Part shown: piece by piece, positions 46,370 through 57,010 of the stretch
Layout of the letters: each line of letters opens with the position of its first letter
How positions within the stretch are numbered: position 1 is the stretch's first letter
NCBI RefSeq assembly: GCF_001625215.2
Contig: NC_030385.2
Coordinates: forward strand, 10,409,135 to 10,473,134
From: Daucus carota subsp. sativus
Lineage: Eukaryota; Streptophyta; Magnoliopsida; Apiales; Apiaceae
Direction: 5' to 3'
DNA length: 64,000 nucleotides
The notes under the pieces: model-generated
Database searches by the model: none
Seen by the model: the letters and a program-made list of their open reading frames with translations, nothing else
What the model was told of the DNA's origin: nothing
Made by a program: the position numbers and the translations under genes

Positions 46370-47734
46370 AATTCGAATATTTAACTGTTCGTGGTGTCGA
46401 ACGCTCTAAAGAAAAGGAATTTGGAATAGAATTAAAATGAAATTCTTGTTCTTAATTCGGCCAAAAATTGCTATACAAACTGAAAAAAAGATCATCTTTC
46501 AAGAATTCATACCAAGTTACCAACGTATAAAACTATTCAAATTTTTATGTAAGAGGTTTATAGACAGTGTTAATCATTTTAATAATATATCCAAACGAAC
46601 TCCTTTGTGATTGAAAGGACATTCTACCGAGATTAGAACCGGGGTTGTACCACAAACAGGTCAACATTTGGTTAGCTAACTAGGATTCAAAGTCATTCTT
46701 AGGAGTCCTAAGCCGACTTGCCTCAAGTGTTAAACTCTTTGATTTCCATCCATTACGAAGTCTCCGACTCACATAGATTCAGGAAGAATCTTTGATCGAT
46801 ATCTCCAATTCGTATGCGCGTAACATCCCTAACTTCTTGCCTGCTCATTTCACAATTATATCCCCCATTTGCCGCTTTCTTTTCTTTAAGTGCATGAGCA
46901 ACAACTTCAGCAAAATTTTGTTGTTTTTACATTATGAGCTCAATGTCGATAAATCCAGAAGTCTACAAATTCATTTCTGACAATTGAAACTTCTGAATGC
47001 CAAGTATGGCTCGTAATAATCTATCCTCCGGGGCATGCGATGATTCTTTCACCATTTGGGTCATTTATGGAGATATCCATTTTCCTGAAGAGACAAGATA
47101 AGATATCTCGACATAATGGTGTCTTGATCAACAGGAAAGTTAAATTCGAAAGAATCCATAAAAAAGGAAAAACTGGATCTAAGTCCAATGGATCACACCT
47201 ACCAAGCTCTTTATTTTGATGGTGTCTATGATACCTCGGCTCCGGAAAAAGATGTAAGAAAAATTATCAACTTGACTCTAGCCTAATTTTTCCTCATATA
47301 AATCGTGTATACATTTAAAAAAAATCCCTTTTTTAGCACGGAAAAATGGATGAGAGTTAGATCCATCAGATGTAAACAGTCTTATTATTTTGAACATGAA
47401 GAAATAAGAAAGCCTAAGTTGGGAGGCTGCGCGAGCTAATCCGGCAGCGCTTTGCGAGTTGTTTCCGGGAATCGCTACAAATCAAAAGCAAACTTTGTTT
47501 GGGGAAATCACATTAATTTCCCTTCATCTTTTTATTAATATATCAATATATCAATTTTATTAATATATCAAAGAGAATTCTTTTACTTCGACCTTTAAGT
47601 AAAGAGGTCTATTTATTGATAAGGAAAAAAATGTGTACGTGTCGCAAACAGTGATTCGATTGAAGTTGGCCTTGCGAACAACTTGATGCACTATCTCTCT
47701 TCAACCCTTTAAGCAAAATGCAAAAAAAAAGAAG
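46370..47734. other. unassigned block, possibly organelle-derived
   Basis: From about 46600 to 47480 the sequence is less AT-rich than its flanks and lacks MITE signatures. It holds broken protein-like stretches such as ILLFLHYELNVDKSR (46909-46953) and GSKSNGSHLPSS (about 47175-47210). Because it lies next to a plastid-like piece, I suspect inserted organelle DNA, but I could not name a source gene. Confidence 0.35.
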
Positions 47735-47835
47735 GAAAATAAATGGACCGATCCCATCATCTCCACCTCCGGAAGAACTACGAGATCCCCAAGGCCGCCT
47801 TCGGCATCCGGGGGTCACGAACTTGCTATGGATGG
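47735..47835 (+). other. plastid-like fragment (NUPT candidate)
   Basis: GGAAGAACTACGAGATCCCC followed by AAGGCCGCCTTCGGCATCC and GGGGGTCACGA closely resembles the plastid inverted-repeat sequence near the rRNA operon (GAACTACGAGATC, CAAGGACGCCTTCGGCATCC from memory of that region). The differences look like decay after nuclear insertion. Confidence 0.5.
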
Positions 47836-47889
47836 TTCGATACTATAGCAGGATGGTTCGATACTATAAACGAGTATCTCCTCTTGATA

Positions 47890-48540
47890 GAAGAAGATTT
47901 TCTTTTCAAAATAATATGAGAATAAAATCATTTAAAATATATATAAAATATACTCTATCATTTATACACCTATCTTATATTTTCATTTTCTTATCTAACA
48001 ATTTAAATTGATTTGATGTTTAGTCCACCTACAAAAAAAATAATTTTTATTTTCAAAACTTTTTACACTTTTCTTATTATTTATATCTTTTTTATATTAT
48101 TTTTACATTTAATACTAGTTTTAACTTTTTATATTAAATTCTCAAAAATAATTTTTTAGTCTTGTCGACCACTATACTTTTAAACCTATCTTTTATTTTT
48201 ATTTTCTTATCTAAATATTGAATAGAGACGATAAATTAGTTTCAATTTTTAGATAAGAAAATGAAAATAAAAGATAGATGTACAAGTAAAGTAGCGGCAA
48301 GAGTAAAAGTATCTTTCAAGATTTTCATATAAAAAAATTAGACATAAAAAACTTATATAAATATTAAATTGAAAAAATAAATAATATAAAAGGTCATACC
48401 AGTATTCCGTACAAATAATAAAAAGTATAAGAAAAATAAAAAAATAAAAATAATTTTTTGTAAGTGAACCAGAATATTAAATCAATTTAAGTTTTTAGAT
48501 AAGAAAATGAAAAGAACAAGTAGGACATTTCTGTAATTAT
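47890..48540. repeat. AT-rich palindromic MITE-like block
   Basis: CCTATCTTATATTTTCATTT with CTTATCTAA (about 47969) recurs near 48190 and inverted near 48255 and 48490 (TTAGATAAGAAAATGAAAA). Several inverted copies make a fold-back structure; the ends are not defined. Confidence 0.5.
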
Positions 48541-49658
48541 AGTGACGGTTAAAAGTCATTAGTATAATGCTACTTTAAGAGCCTATTTAGTGCCGGCTGT
48601 TTGAAAAGTACATGTTTTTGTAACAAGTCAGAAGCCGATTTAAGGTTAGAAATAAATCAGAAACTGACATAAATAAGCAGAAAGTTAGTTTAAGATAAAT
48701 TTTTCAATGAATTAATTTTCTATTTTTTTTATAAAAATTACTCATAATTAGACATAAATTACCTATAAATTATTTTTACTTTTATTAACTTATAAATCAT
48801 TAATAATCAAAATTATCCGAACAAATATTTTAAACTCTCAGCTTGTCAATGTTTGAGCATGAGAAGCATTAAGTCAATAAATCATGAGCTTGTCAATGTT
48901 AGTTTTTAAAATATACCCCTTCACATTTTAATTGTTCTAATTCGCCTAGATTGAAAATTAAGGTTTACGAGTATAAATTCATTGTATTTCTGGTTCGAAT
49001 ATCAAATATTAAAACGACGGTCGTGCACTTGTGATATTTAAAGTAAATGTTTTTAGCACATCAAGTGTTTAGTCTTGAACTGATGTTTTAGTTTTTTCAA
49101 AAATATGTTTTATCAAGCCAACCGTATGAATGTCAACATTTATATATTTTAGTGATGTAACCAAAATTTTTGGAAAAATAATTTTATTTGGTTTTCTATT
49201 TTAAGAGTCAAGTAGCGGTTTGATCTTATTTTTTTCCGCTCGGCTCGACTTACTCGACTTATATTTGTTCATGAAGAAACTCGTGTTCGACTCAATTGTT
49301 AACGAGTTCGGTTCAGTCAAAATTCGGCTAGACTCTATTCATGATCAGCCGGACAGCAACTGGTATCTTATTTTCTAAACAGCTCAACGTGAATCATTTG
49401 TTCTCGAAAGAGACATCATCATAAACCACAATAGAAGATATATAAGTTTTAAACGATTGATATGAAAAAAATGTAAATGTGATAGTGGATTAGTGTCTAA
49501 TGGCAACAACTAACACCAAGCAGTGCATGCATTTCCATTCAAAAGAAGATGACATAATACAATCATACAACTTTATTTCTGTACTGATGATACTTTTTCA
49601 TCTAATATCGAAATCTTGGTAGTGCCACATCTTTGATTCATAATCAAACCCCACGACT
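48541..49658. other. intergenic DNA with old repeat fragments
   Basis: 48580-48900 has words of the GGCTGTTT/AAGTCAGAAG MITE type. 49205-49345 has CTCGGCTCGACTTACTCGAC and AACGAGTTCGG, a decayed relative of the CGAGC element at 7278. 49500-49658 is the 3' flank of the desaturase. No gene is visible. Confidence 0.4.
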
Positions 49659-50810
49659 CTAAAGCTTGTTTTTGAACCAATAAACCCCCTTGGCCTTGTC
49701 ATTATCCTCTGCCTCGACGTATAGACACTCTTTAGCCTCTCTCCACATGGCCACGTAAAACGGAGTTCCATCGTAATGGTAGTAATCCCCCAGCACGGGC
49801 TTGATCGCCTCAGTGGCCTCCTCGGCGTGATAATGCGGAATGCTGGAGATCAAATGGTGAAGCACGTGAGTGTCGGCAATGTGGTGGAACACCTTGTTGA
49901 GGATTCCGTAGTCTCGGTCCACTGTGGCCAGGGCTCCCCTGAGCCAGTCCCACTCGGATGAATCGTAATGAGGTAAAGAAAGATGAGTGTGGTGCAGCAA
50001 AGTGACCATTACTAGGAAGCCATTTACGACGTGGAGAGGAGCGCCGTAGACGAGCATCACCCATGTGAAGCCTTTTACGAGAGCTACTCTGTAGACCAAA
50101 TAGCATCCTGCGAGGAAACCAATGTCTGAGAGGAGGATTTGGACTCGCTCGCGTTCGGAGTAGATTGGGCTGTAGGGGTCGAAGTGGGAAGCGTGGCGGT
50201 CGTAGGTTCGGCCGGCTATGTTGACGATTAGGTACAAAGGCCAGCCTAGTGTGAGTGTGAAGGCGATGATGAAGACGCGGCCTAAAGGGTTGTTGAAGTG
50301 GTGGTAGTAGGACCGGATGGTTTCTTTGAATCGAGGGATATGGTTTTCATCGCGGTCAAGAGAATTGGTGTTGGCGTGGTGGCGACGGTGACTAATTTTC
50401 CAGGAGAAGTAAGGGACGAGGAGGAGAGAATGGAGGACAAAGCCAACCGTGTCGTTGAGCCAATGGTAGTTGCTGAAGCCGTGATGGCCACATTCGTGAG
50501 CAACCACCCACACCGCGAACATGAAGCAACCCTGGACATAGACATAAGCGGTCCATGCAAGGTAAGATAAGGGTTTAGGGAGGAGATTTATGTAGTTTGT
50601 GGCTGCATAGTATAGTAGGAAGCAGACAGCCAAGTCGTAAACAAGGTACGAGAAGGATCGAATGAGGGAACGCTCAAAGCAATGAGGTGGGATGGCTTTC
50701 TTGATGTCTGCAATTGTAAACGGTGGTTTTTCATGAGGAACTCTCCGGACAGAATTCTCAGCTTGCTGAACCTCCCCATCAGCAACCGGCATTCGACCAC
50801 CTTTACCCAT
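49659..50810 (-). CDS. FAD2-type membrane fatty-acid desaturase, copy 1
   Basis: Single coding exon, 383 residues, ATG 50810 (MGKGGRMPVADGEV). ER-membrane di-iron enzyme acting on acyl chains of phosphatidylcholine. All three histidine boxes are intact: HECGHH at 105-110, HRRHH at 141-145 and HVLHH at 315-319. Several hydrophobic segments lie at about 55-75, 85-105, 120-135, 175-195 and 225-275. Standard FAD2 context is kept at PPFTIADIKKAIPPHC, DRDYGILNKVFH and SIPHYHAEEA. Divergent points versus a housekeeping FAD2 are HHANT after box 2, HHGFSN after box 1 and LHHTHLS. It ends WFKNKL, a good aromatic ER-retrieval signal. It could be a delta-12 desaturase or a divergent relative such as an acetylenase, conjugase or hydroxylase; sequence alone cannot decide. 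The eight codons upstream of this ATG lie in the leader. Confidence 0.92.
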   Translation of the reverse strand: MGKGGRMPVADGEVQQAENSVRRVPHEKPPFTIADIKKAIPPHCFERSLIRSFSYLVYDLAVCFLLYYAATNYINLLPKPLSYLAWTAYVYVQGCFMFAVWVVAHECGHHGFSNYHWLNDTVGFVLHSLLLVPYFSWKISHRRHHANTNSLDRDENHIPRFKETIRSYYHHFNNPLGRVFIIAFTLTLGWPLYLIVNIAGRTYDRHASHFDPYSPIYSERERVQILLSDIGFLAGCYLVYRVALVKGFTWVMLVYGAPLHVVNGFLVMVTLLHHTHLSLPHYDSSEWDWLRGALATVDRDYGILNKVFHHIADTHVLHHLISSIPHYHAEEATEAIKPVLGDYYHYDGTPFYVAMWREAKECLYVEAEDNDKAKGVYWFKNKL

Positions 50811-51014
50811 TGTTAAATGACACCTAATGAACACAACAAGAGTTAGAAAACAGTAAAAACAGAGGAATAGAGTTGTAAAGAAAAACAGAGCTTAATGCTC
50901 TGGCTCTTACAATGGATAAATCTCTCTGAATCTCTCCCAAGATCTCTGTCCCTTTAGTTATTGTTGTGTTTTGGGTATTAAAAGTGGAGTGCTCAGCCTC
51001 AGTTATATATATAT
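50811..51014 (-). promoter_or_regulatory. leader, 5' UTR intron and TATA box of desaturase copy 1
   Basis: Acceptor TCATTAG ends at 50824, 14 bases before the ATG. Donor ATT/GTAAGAG lies at 50910, giving an 87-bp leader intron. TATATATATA at 51003-51014 is a TATA box, placing the start near 50975. FAD2 genes commonly have one leader intron, usually much longer. Confidence 0.55.
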
Positions 51015-51625
51015 CCAATGTCCAATGCACAATGCATTGCAAATGCAGAAAGTATGGTCAATTATGTAGCCCGCCATGGACAAAATTCCACTAAAAATAA
51101 ATTTAATAAAAACGAGAGTAGCACGCCAGGCAGCGAGCGAGCCAGCCAGCCATGAACTAAAATTCCTCGTTTGATTTGTTTACTACTACATGATTTAAGT
51201 TATCTAATACGTCTCCTGTTGGCTATACGTGTCTCACCTGCTTCGGCTCTTTTGCTTTAGTGTCTCATTTGTCAGTTCCTCTTTTGTTTAGAGAGGGTCC
51301 TGGGTCAAATAAGTACAACTGATAAATGATGACCAACAAGTATATATTGTATGCCTGCACTGAATTTGCAATTTTTTTTTTTTGTAACAGTAACTAATAA
51401 GTGCATTACTAGTGAAGCTGCTACTAAAGGTGACAGATATACTAGTGTCGTATTAGAAGCATCTACGGCAACACTTTATTTTGTTGCGACAGTTCATATT
51501 ACTCATCAATCTATGTATACCGATATTATTAGAATTTTGATCAGGAACGCATTCAAAAATTTTATCCGGCTTGGATCGGCTTTATATGATCTCATATTTA
51601 CTTTTATGATATCCAAAGATATATA
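51015..51625. other. upstream DNA of desaturase copy 1
   Basis: CAGGCAGCGAGCGAGCCAGC repeats near 51130. An open frame at 51351-51626 has no family resemblance. Nothing else is supported. Confidence 0.35.
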
Positions 51626-52177
51626 AAACTAGTTGAAAAGCCGCGCGTTGCGGCGACCTATAAAAATTATATTAATGATTCAAAATTAATATTTGTAGAA
51701 TAAAATAAATTTTATATTATAAACATCTCGATACAATACCAATATTAATATTTAAATTATAAAACTGGACTATAATTCATTAGTGAAAAAATGATAATAA
51801 ATTTTTACATGTAATTAACGATTTAAAGCACGACGAATCTTAATTTTAATTGTGTTTTTTTTTTTTTTGAAAAGTAATCATGCTCTTGACTAACATTATC
51901 ATTAACTATTCTAATTGTGTTTTTTTTTAAAATTAATCATGTTCTTGACTAACATTGTCATTAATTTTTCCACACACTACTTCTTAGACATATACACCAC
52001 TCCCTGCATATAAAAAAAATACACGACATTTTAACAGAACTGATTGATGACATCTAGCCATATACATCGATCGCCCAATAAAACAGACAATAAGCTTGCA
52101 AACAACAACAAATACGTCCGACGACCAAAAGAAATATTACAAAAGAATAACCAACAAACATATATCAATATGATTAG

Positions 52178-52778
52178 GTTCGGTTAACCCAAATCGAAAC
52201 CGAAATTTATTTCGGTTAACCGAAACTGAAATTCTATGAAAAACTCTACCGAATACCGAACCGAATTAATTTCGATTTTGTAACCGAATCGAAATTTAAA
52301 TTTCGATTAATACCGAAAACCGAAATTATTAACCGAAATTTTTAGAAAACTTCTGAAAAGTGAAAACTATGAAAATAATTTGAAATAAACATCATTACAT
52401 CAAGAATTAAGATAATTTGTTACTTAAAAATTATAACTGCAAGTCTCCAATGAGTCACTTTAAGACAGTAGTTAAAGATATTTAAGTTCACAATCCAGGT
52501 TAATAAAAAGTGTCTTCAGCCAGAAGCTAGCCCTCTGTTCCTGCACCTGATATCTTCATTTGATAATGTCACTTGTACCTGATATTTTTTTATAAAGTAA
52601 ATAAAACTTTGGTTAACCGTTTGGTTTTCGGTTAACTGCGATTAAAAAAGCGAATAATCGAAAAATGAAAATTTGGCTACCGAAAACCGAACTGAAATAT
52701 AAATTTCGATTAACTGAACCAAAATTATTTCGGTTATTCGGTTCGGTTTTCGGTTAACCAAACCGAATGCACACCCCT
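52178..52778. mobile_element. MULE-like MITE with CGGTTAACC modules (601 bp)
   Basis: Right end CCGAATGCACACCCCT mirrors the AGGGGTGTGCAT terminus at 15325. The left starts at GGTTCGGTTAACCC and seems to have lost its outermost bases, so no target duplication is visible. Both halves are made of TTTCGGTTAACCGAAA words. Confidence 0.65.
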
Positions 52779-52881
52779 AACTGTGATATTGAGAGGGTGT
52801 GTAGGTTGTGTTTAGATGATCTAAAACCCTACAACCTATAGGGGTATTTATAGGTGCAAAGAGATTTGTATGCTACTCTTT

Positions 52882-53085
52882 TCCATAATTAAATAATCTG
52901 AAATAGAATCAGATTAAAAAAACTTGCAAACTACTATATTTCATAAATAATCTGAAACAGAATCAGATTAATACTTGCAATTTATTATATTCCATAAATA
53001 ATCTGAAACAGAATCAAATTAATACTTGCAATTTATTATATTCCATAAATAATCTGAAACAGAATCAGATTAATTTATGCCAAGA
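52882..53085. repeat. tandem array, 51-bp unit
   Basis: About four copies of a unit containing CCATAAATAATCTGAAAC, AGAATCAGATTAA and TACTTGCAATTTATTA. The starts at 52939, 52990 and 53041 are exactly 51 bp apart; the first copy (52882-52938) is 57 bp and diverged. Confidence 0.8.
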
Positions 53086-53235
53086 TATATACCATATCAA
53101 TTAATCTGAAACAATTTTTTTTGATATCTTTCATCCAAAAATTCCAAAAAATTAGAAAAATAGAACGGAGCTATCTGAGAGGCGCCACGCCACCTACACG
53201 CCCCTCGCTTCTCCTTTATATAAGTATATTGATTG

Positions 53236-54454
53236 ATTTGAATCTATAAAACCACTATTTTGTAAAGTTCGGGATAAAATCAACTTGAGTTTAAATATTT
53301 ATATATTTGGAGTAACACAATAATATGAATAAATGTTAACATTACCCAATTTTTTTAACAAATATATATAAGAGTATATTTAGAGTTTTAAATGCTGCAT
53401 TTTTTTATTATATATACATGTTAATATTGAAAAGTAGAACCCAGGAATATTGTGACCCAGGATATGGTCTGGTGTGTCAATATTTTGGACGCATTTGTGT
53501 TCTCATTTTGCTATATATTACAGTGAATAAATTCTACTACGGATTCTACTCCCGATCCTGGCAAATTTCTTTGCACAATAAATATCAGTCCTATATATTT
53601 ATTTTTGGCAATTTCTTGTCTTACTTTCTTCGGTAATCCTTTGAAGCAGATACGTAAGAATTTGAAATTAAAAACTTAAAAAGGATCTCATCCCACGCAT
53701 ACAAAATTGAACAAGCTAGCTAGCTGGTAACACAATTTGCGAAATAGAGTATTCTACGTTGGAGTACCATCACCAACCCTAATTTCTATGTGTTGTTGTA
53801 CCGGTACTCTCGATTTTATTCAACGAAACACTCGATGGTTACGTATAACTCTGGCGTATATTTTCTGTTTACAAAATCTGAGAGAGATTTTAAACGGTGG
53901 GATATCTTTGTAAGAACCAACGCCATTTGTTTCTTTGTGCACCAAATCTAGAGAATCTGGATAAAGTACGAACAAACTCGCTCATCGATAATTTGTGTTC
54001 ATATAACCATATTTTTAAATAATCTATTTGATTTAAATTCATTTATGTAACTACAGTGAATAAAGAATAAATGTAAAAAGGAACATAGAATGAATGCATC
54101 ACCTAAAGGCATGCCAGCCTGGCAGACAAATATATTCCCGTCGTGAAACACATATGCATGCATCTAAATAATTTGATCTGACTTACGATAGTAGATACGA
54201 TGATTGTGTTCCACTGGAATGATTGTCCATGTACTGTACATAATTTTTCCAGTCATCATTCGTTCTCAACTATGTACATGTGGGATTTAATTACGTAAAA
54301 TTTTCTGCTAATTCATGCGATCAATGTTGGGATCTGATTGTTTAGTTTTAGGCCTGCTATATGAATCTTAATCGTGCTGAAACTTGCTGTATTTGACTTA
54401 TTTTTATACACAAAAGTAAAATATATTAATTTTATGTTTTGAGATTAAATATTT
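53236..54454. other. intergenic DNA without a recognisable gene
   Basis: AT-rich. The open frame at 53418-53636 has no family resemblance. CTAGCTAGCTAG occurs near 53714. Confidence 0.35.
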
Positions 54455-55378
54455 ATATAGGCTCATGATCAAATAGAAACTACTCTTAAAATAAAAACTA
54501 GAAACCAGTTTCTCTACCACTATTTATAACTACGGGTATCACTAATTTATACTGCACTAATCACTGTTTTTATACCGTATGAAAACAACGATTTTTATTA
54601 TCAAAATTGAGAAAATTTACTTATCTAAGTTATAGATAATCGATTATAGATGATTAATATCATCCGTAAGAAGGTTCTTGGTGGTAGGAAGCCGCAAAAG
54701 AAGTTGTATGATGATGGTAAGTAGTCGTTAGTTTTGTAATTTATGATGGAAAGTGTATGTGACTATTGGTGATGATAGACAATGGTGGCAAGTCATAGAA
54801 TCGTTTGGTAATGGTGGTTAGAGGTCCATTATTACAATTTGGGTGAAGATGATGGTCATATACGTTGCATATATGTGTATATATATATTTATATTCGCGA
54901 GATATGCTATATATATTAGTGATATGTTATGTACAAATTAGTTATTTCCGTAGTTAAAAATAGTGATAATAAACTGTCCAGAAACTGGTTTTTAGTTTTT
55001 AGGCTAATTTGGTTTCCATTGGAGTAGGACTTTATATATAAATAGGGGCTTACTCCACTAGAAACTAAATTAGCCTATAAACTAGTCACTGACCAGTTTT
55101 TCATCACTGTCCTTAACTACAAATATCACTCATTTGTATATCGGAAATCACTAATTTATATATGCAAAATCTGACAAATATAGATATATAAATACACATA
55201 TAAACAACGTATATCATCATCATCTCCAATCAATCAATCGTACTACATTGATAAAATTCCGGGCATCATTGTCAACCCCTTCCACTACTGCCGCCTTCAC
55301 TTACAACCATTATTTGCCTATCACCGTTTGTCATCATAACTTGCCACTACTAATTGCTATCTATCATCACCACACACC

Positions 55379-55805
55379 CACTACAAAAAAACAGGACAAA
55401 ACCGACCGGCTAAAACCGACCGCCAAAAAAAAGTGTCGACTTAAAACCGACCGTCCTAAATCGGTCGGTTACACTGCAGTACGACGTCGTTTTGCCTTGC
55501 TGGCAAGGCCAGACATTTTATAACCGACCAGAACAAGAGCGGTCGGTTTTACGTCTGACGTGTACGGTTCATAACCGACCACGGTGTCGGTCGGTTATGT
55601 TTTTTTAAAAATTTAATTGATTTTTAAATAAATTATGAGTTTGAACGACGCCGTTTAATCGCGAAAACCAAAACCGATCGCTAGCGGTCGGTTTTATCCT
55701 ATTATATACATATATATATTTTTTTATTTTATGTGGAAAATGGATTACATAAACTCGTCAGAGAAGGGGTTACGACACCGTTTTAATGTAAATATCATAA
55801 CCGAC
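55379..55805. mobile_element. CACTA-type transposon fragment
   Basis: Starts CACTACAAAAAAACAGG, the usual CACTA terminus, then many sub-terminal AACCGACCG and CGGTCGGTT words in both orientations, as expected for transposase-binding arrays. No matching right terminus TTTGTAGTG was found, so it is truncated. Confidence 0.65.
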
Positions 55806-56050
55806 CGGCTCATCCAGTCACTTGCTACCATCATAGGCCTTCTACAACTATAATTGATCATCAATAATCGAGACCACGAATGTCAGATCATGAATAAATT
55901 TGCTCAATTATTAGAATTAAAAACTGATGAATATACTGTATAAAATAGTGATTAGCAACATTAAAACTAGTGATGCATGTGGTTATAAACAATAATTCAA
56001 GGAATGGTTTCTAGTTTCTAGAATAAAATTGGTTTCTATTTGATCACTTG

Positions 56051-56052
<2 letters not shown>

Positions 56053-56128
<76 letters not shown>
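56053..56128. repeat. compound TA/CA microsatellite
   Basis: About 59 bases of TA repeats run directly into 17 bases of CA repeats. Confidence 0.95.
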
Positions 56129-57010
56129 TAGAGTACTACTCTAATACGAACCCTCCTATTCTACAAACTAAAAACACAGCTGCAATATCACTAAATTCTA
56201 AACATAGTATCACTAAATCTTTGACCAACCCCGCCTTCACCTCCATCTTCATCAGCTCCGCCTCTACTTCCGGCGACACCATGTCCATCGCTCCCTCCAC
56301 GTTTGTGACCTCCTTCCGCCACGTTCACGTCCGCCATCCCACCATTCCTCCTCCACCACCGTCTCTACCTCCACCTCCTCCATCACCTTTATTTCGACCT
56401 CTGCCATTATCACTTCCACCTCGACTTCTACCACCATCACGTTTACCTCCGCGCGCTATCTTAGCCCCTACCTCTGCCATAACTCCACCTCGAACTCTAC
56501 CTTCGCCAAATCAACCTCGATCCCAGCATGCTCCATGCCCCCGCCCCCTATATGTCTCCCACCTCCATCTCCACCATCGCTATCACCACCAAAATCAACA
56601 ATCAAGAATAGGTTCTTGAGGTTTACATCAAGTTCTAGAAATTTTCACGAATATCACTAATGTCTATATATAGCGAATATCACTAATTTCTAAAACGAAT
56701 ATCACTAAAATGTACAACTGATATCACTAAATTGTACATCTAAATATCACCAAATTTTGTAAACATATCAGCAGCAGGTGGTAGAGGTGGTGATGATGAT
56801 GGTGAAATCGGAAATATTGACATGGGTGACAATGTTGGTGAGAGTGTGTCGGTAAGGATGTGGTGATAGAGGTGGAAGGAGATGAAGTGGGGTTGATGAA
56901 AGAGATGAGGTGGAGTTTTTGGGTAGTATAAAAGAAGAGGTTTTTACTTTGTATTCAGAGGGTGGTTTGTATTTGATCACGAGCCTATGTATACACACAC
57001 ATATATAGAC

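Larger units (their letters stand above)
51626..53235. repeat. composite repeat with CCGCGCGTTGCGG terminus
   Basis: ACTAGTTGAAAAGCCGCGCGTTGCGGCG at the left is a palindromic phrase seen at ends of dispersed plant elements, and CTCCTTTATATAAGTATATTG is at the right. A CGGTT-type MITE (52178-52778) and a tandem array (52882-53085) lie within. Class uncertain. Confidence 0.4.
54455..57010. mobile_element. cluster of related TIR elements with ATCACTAA words
   Basis: Ends of one type recur: GATCAAATAGAAAC at about 54469, its inverse GTTTCTATTTGATCAC at 56033, and TTTGTATTTGATCACGAGCC at 56965. A second type, CTAATTTGGTTTCCATTGGA at 55005, has its inverse CTCCACTAGAAACTAAATTAG at 55053. The layout suggests three related elements in series (about 54455-55040, 55045-56060 and 56125-57010), each with AATATCACTAA repeats in the interior. 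No transposase is visible. Confidence 0.5.

Noticed and set aside
49776-50570. Open frames of 61-98 codons overlapping desaturase copy 1
   Set aside because: Shadows of the real frame, which carries all three histidine boxes.
50811-50834. Upstream in-frame codons MFIRCHLT before desaturase copy 1
   Set aside because: A splice acceptor falls inside them, and the family starts at MGKGGRM, matching MGAGGRM of copy 2.
52882-53085. CRISPR-like array
   Set aside because: Units are contiguous 51-bp copies without unique spacers, in a plant nuclear sequence.
56221-56619. 132-codon plus-strand frame rich in PPPPPSLPPPPPSP
   Set aside because: Low-complexity proline repeat inside a transposon cluster, with no start context, splice signals or conserved domain.
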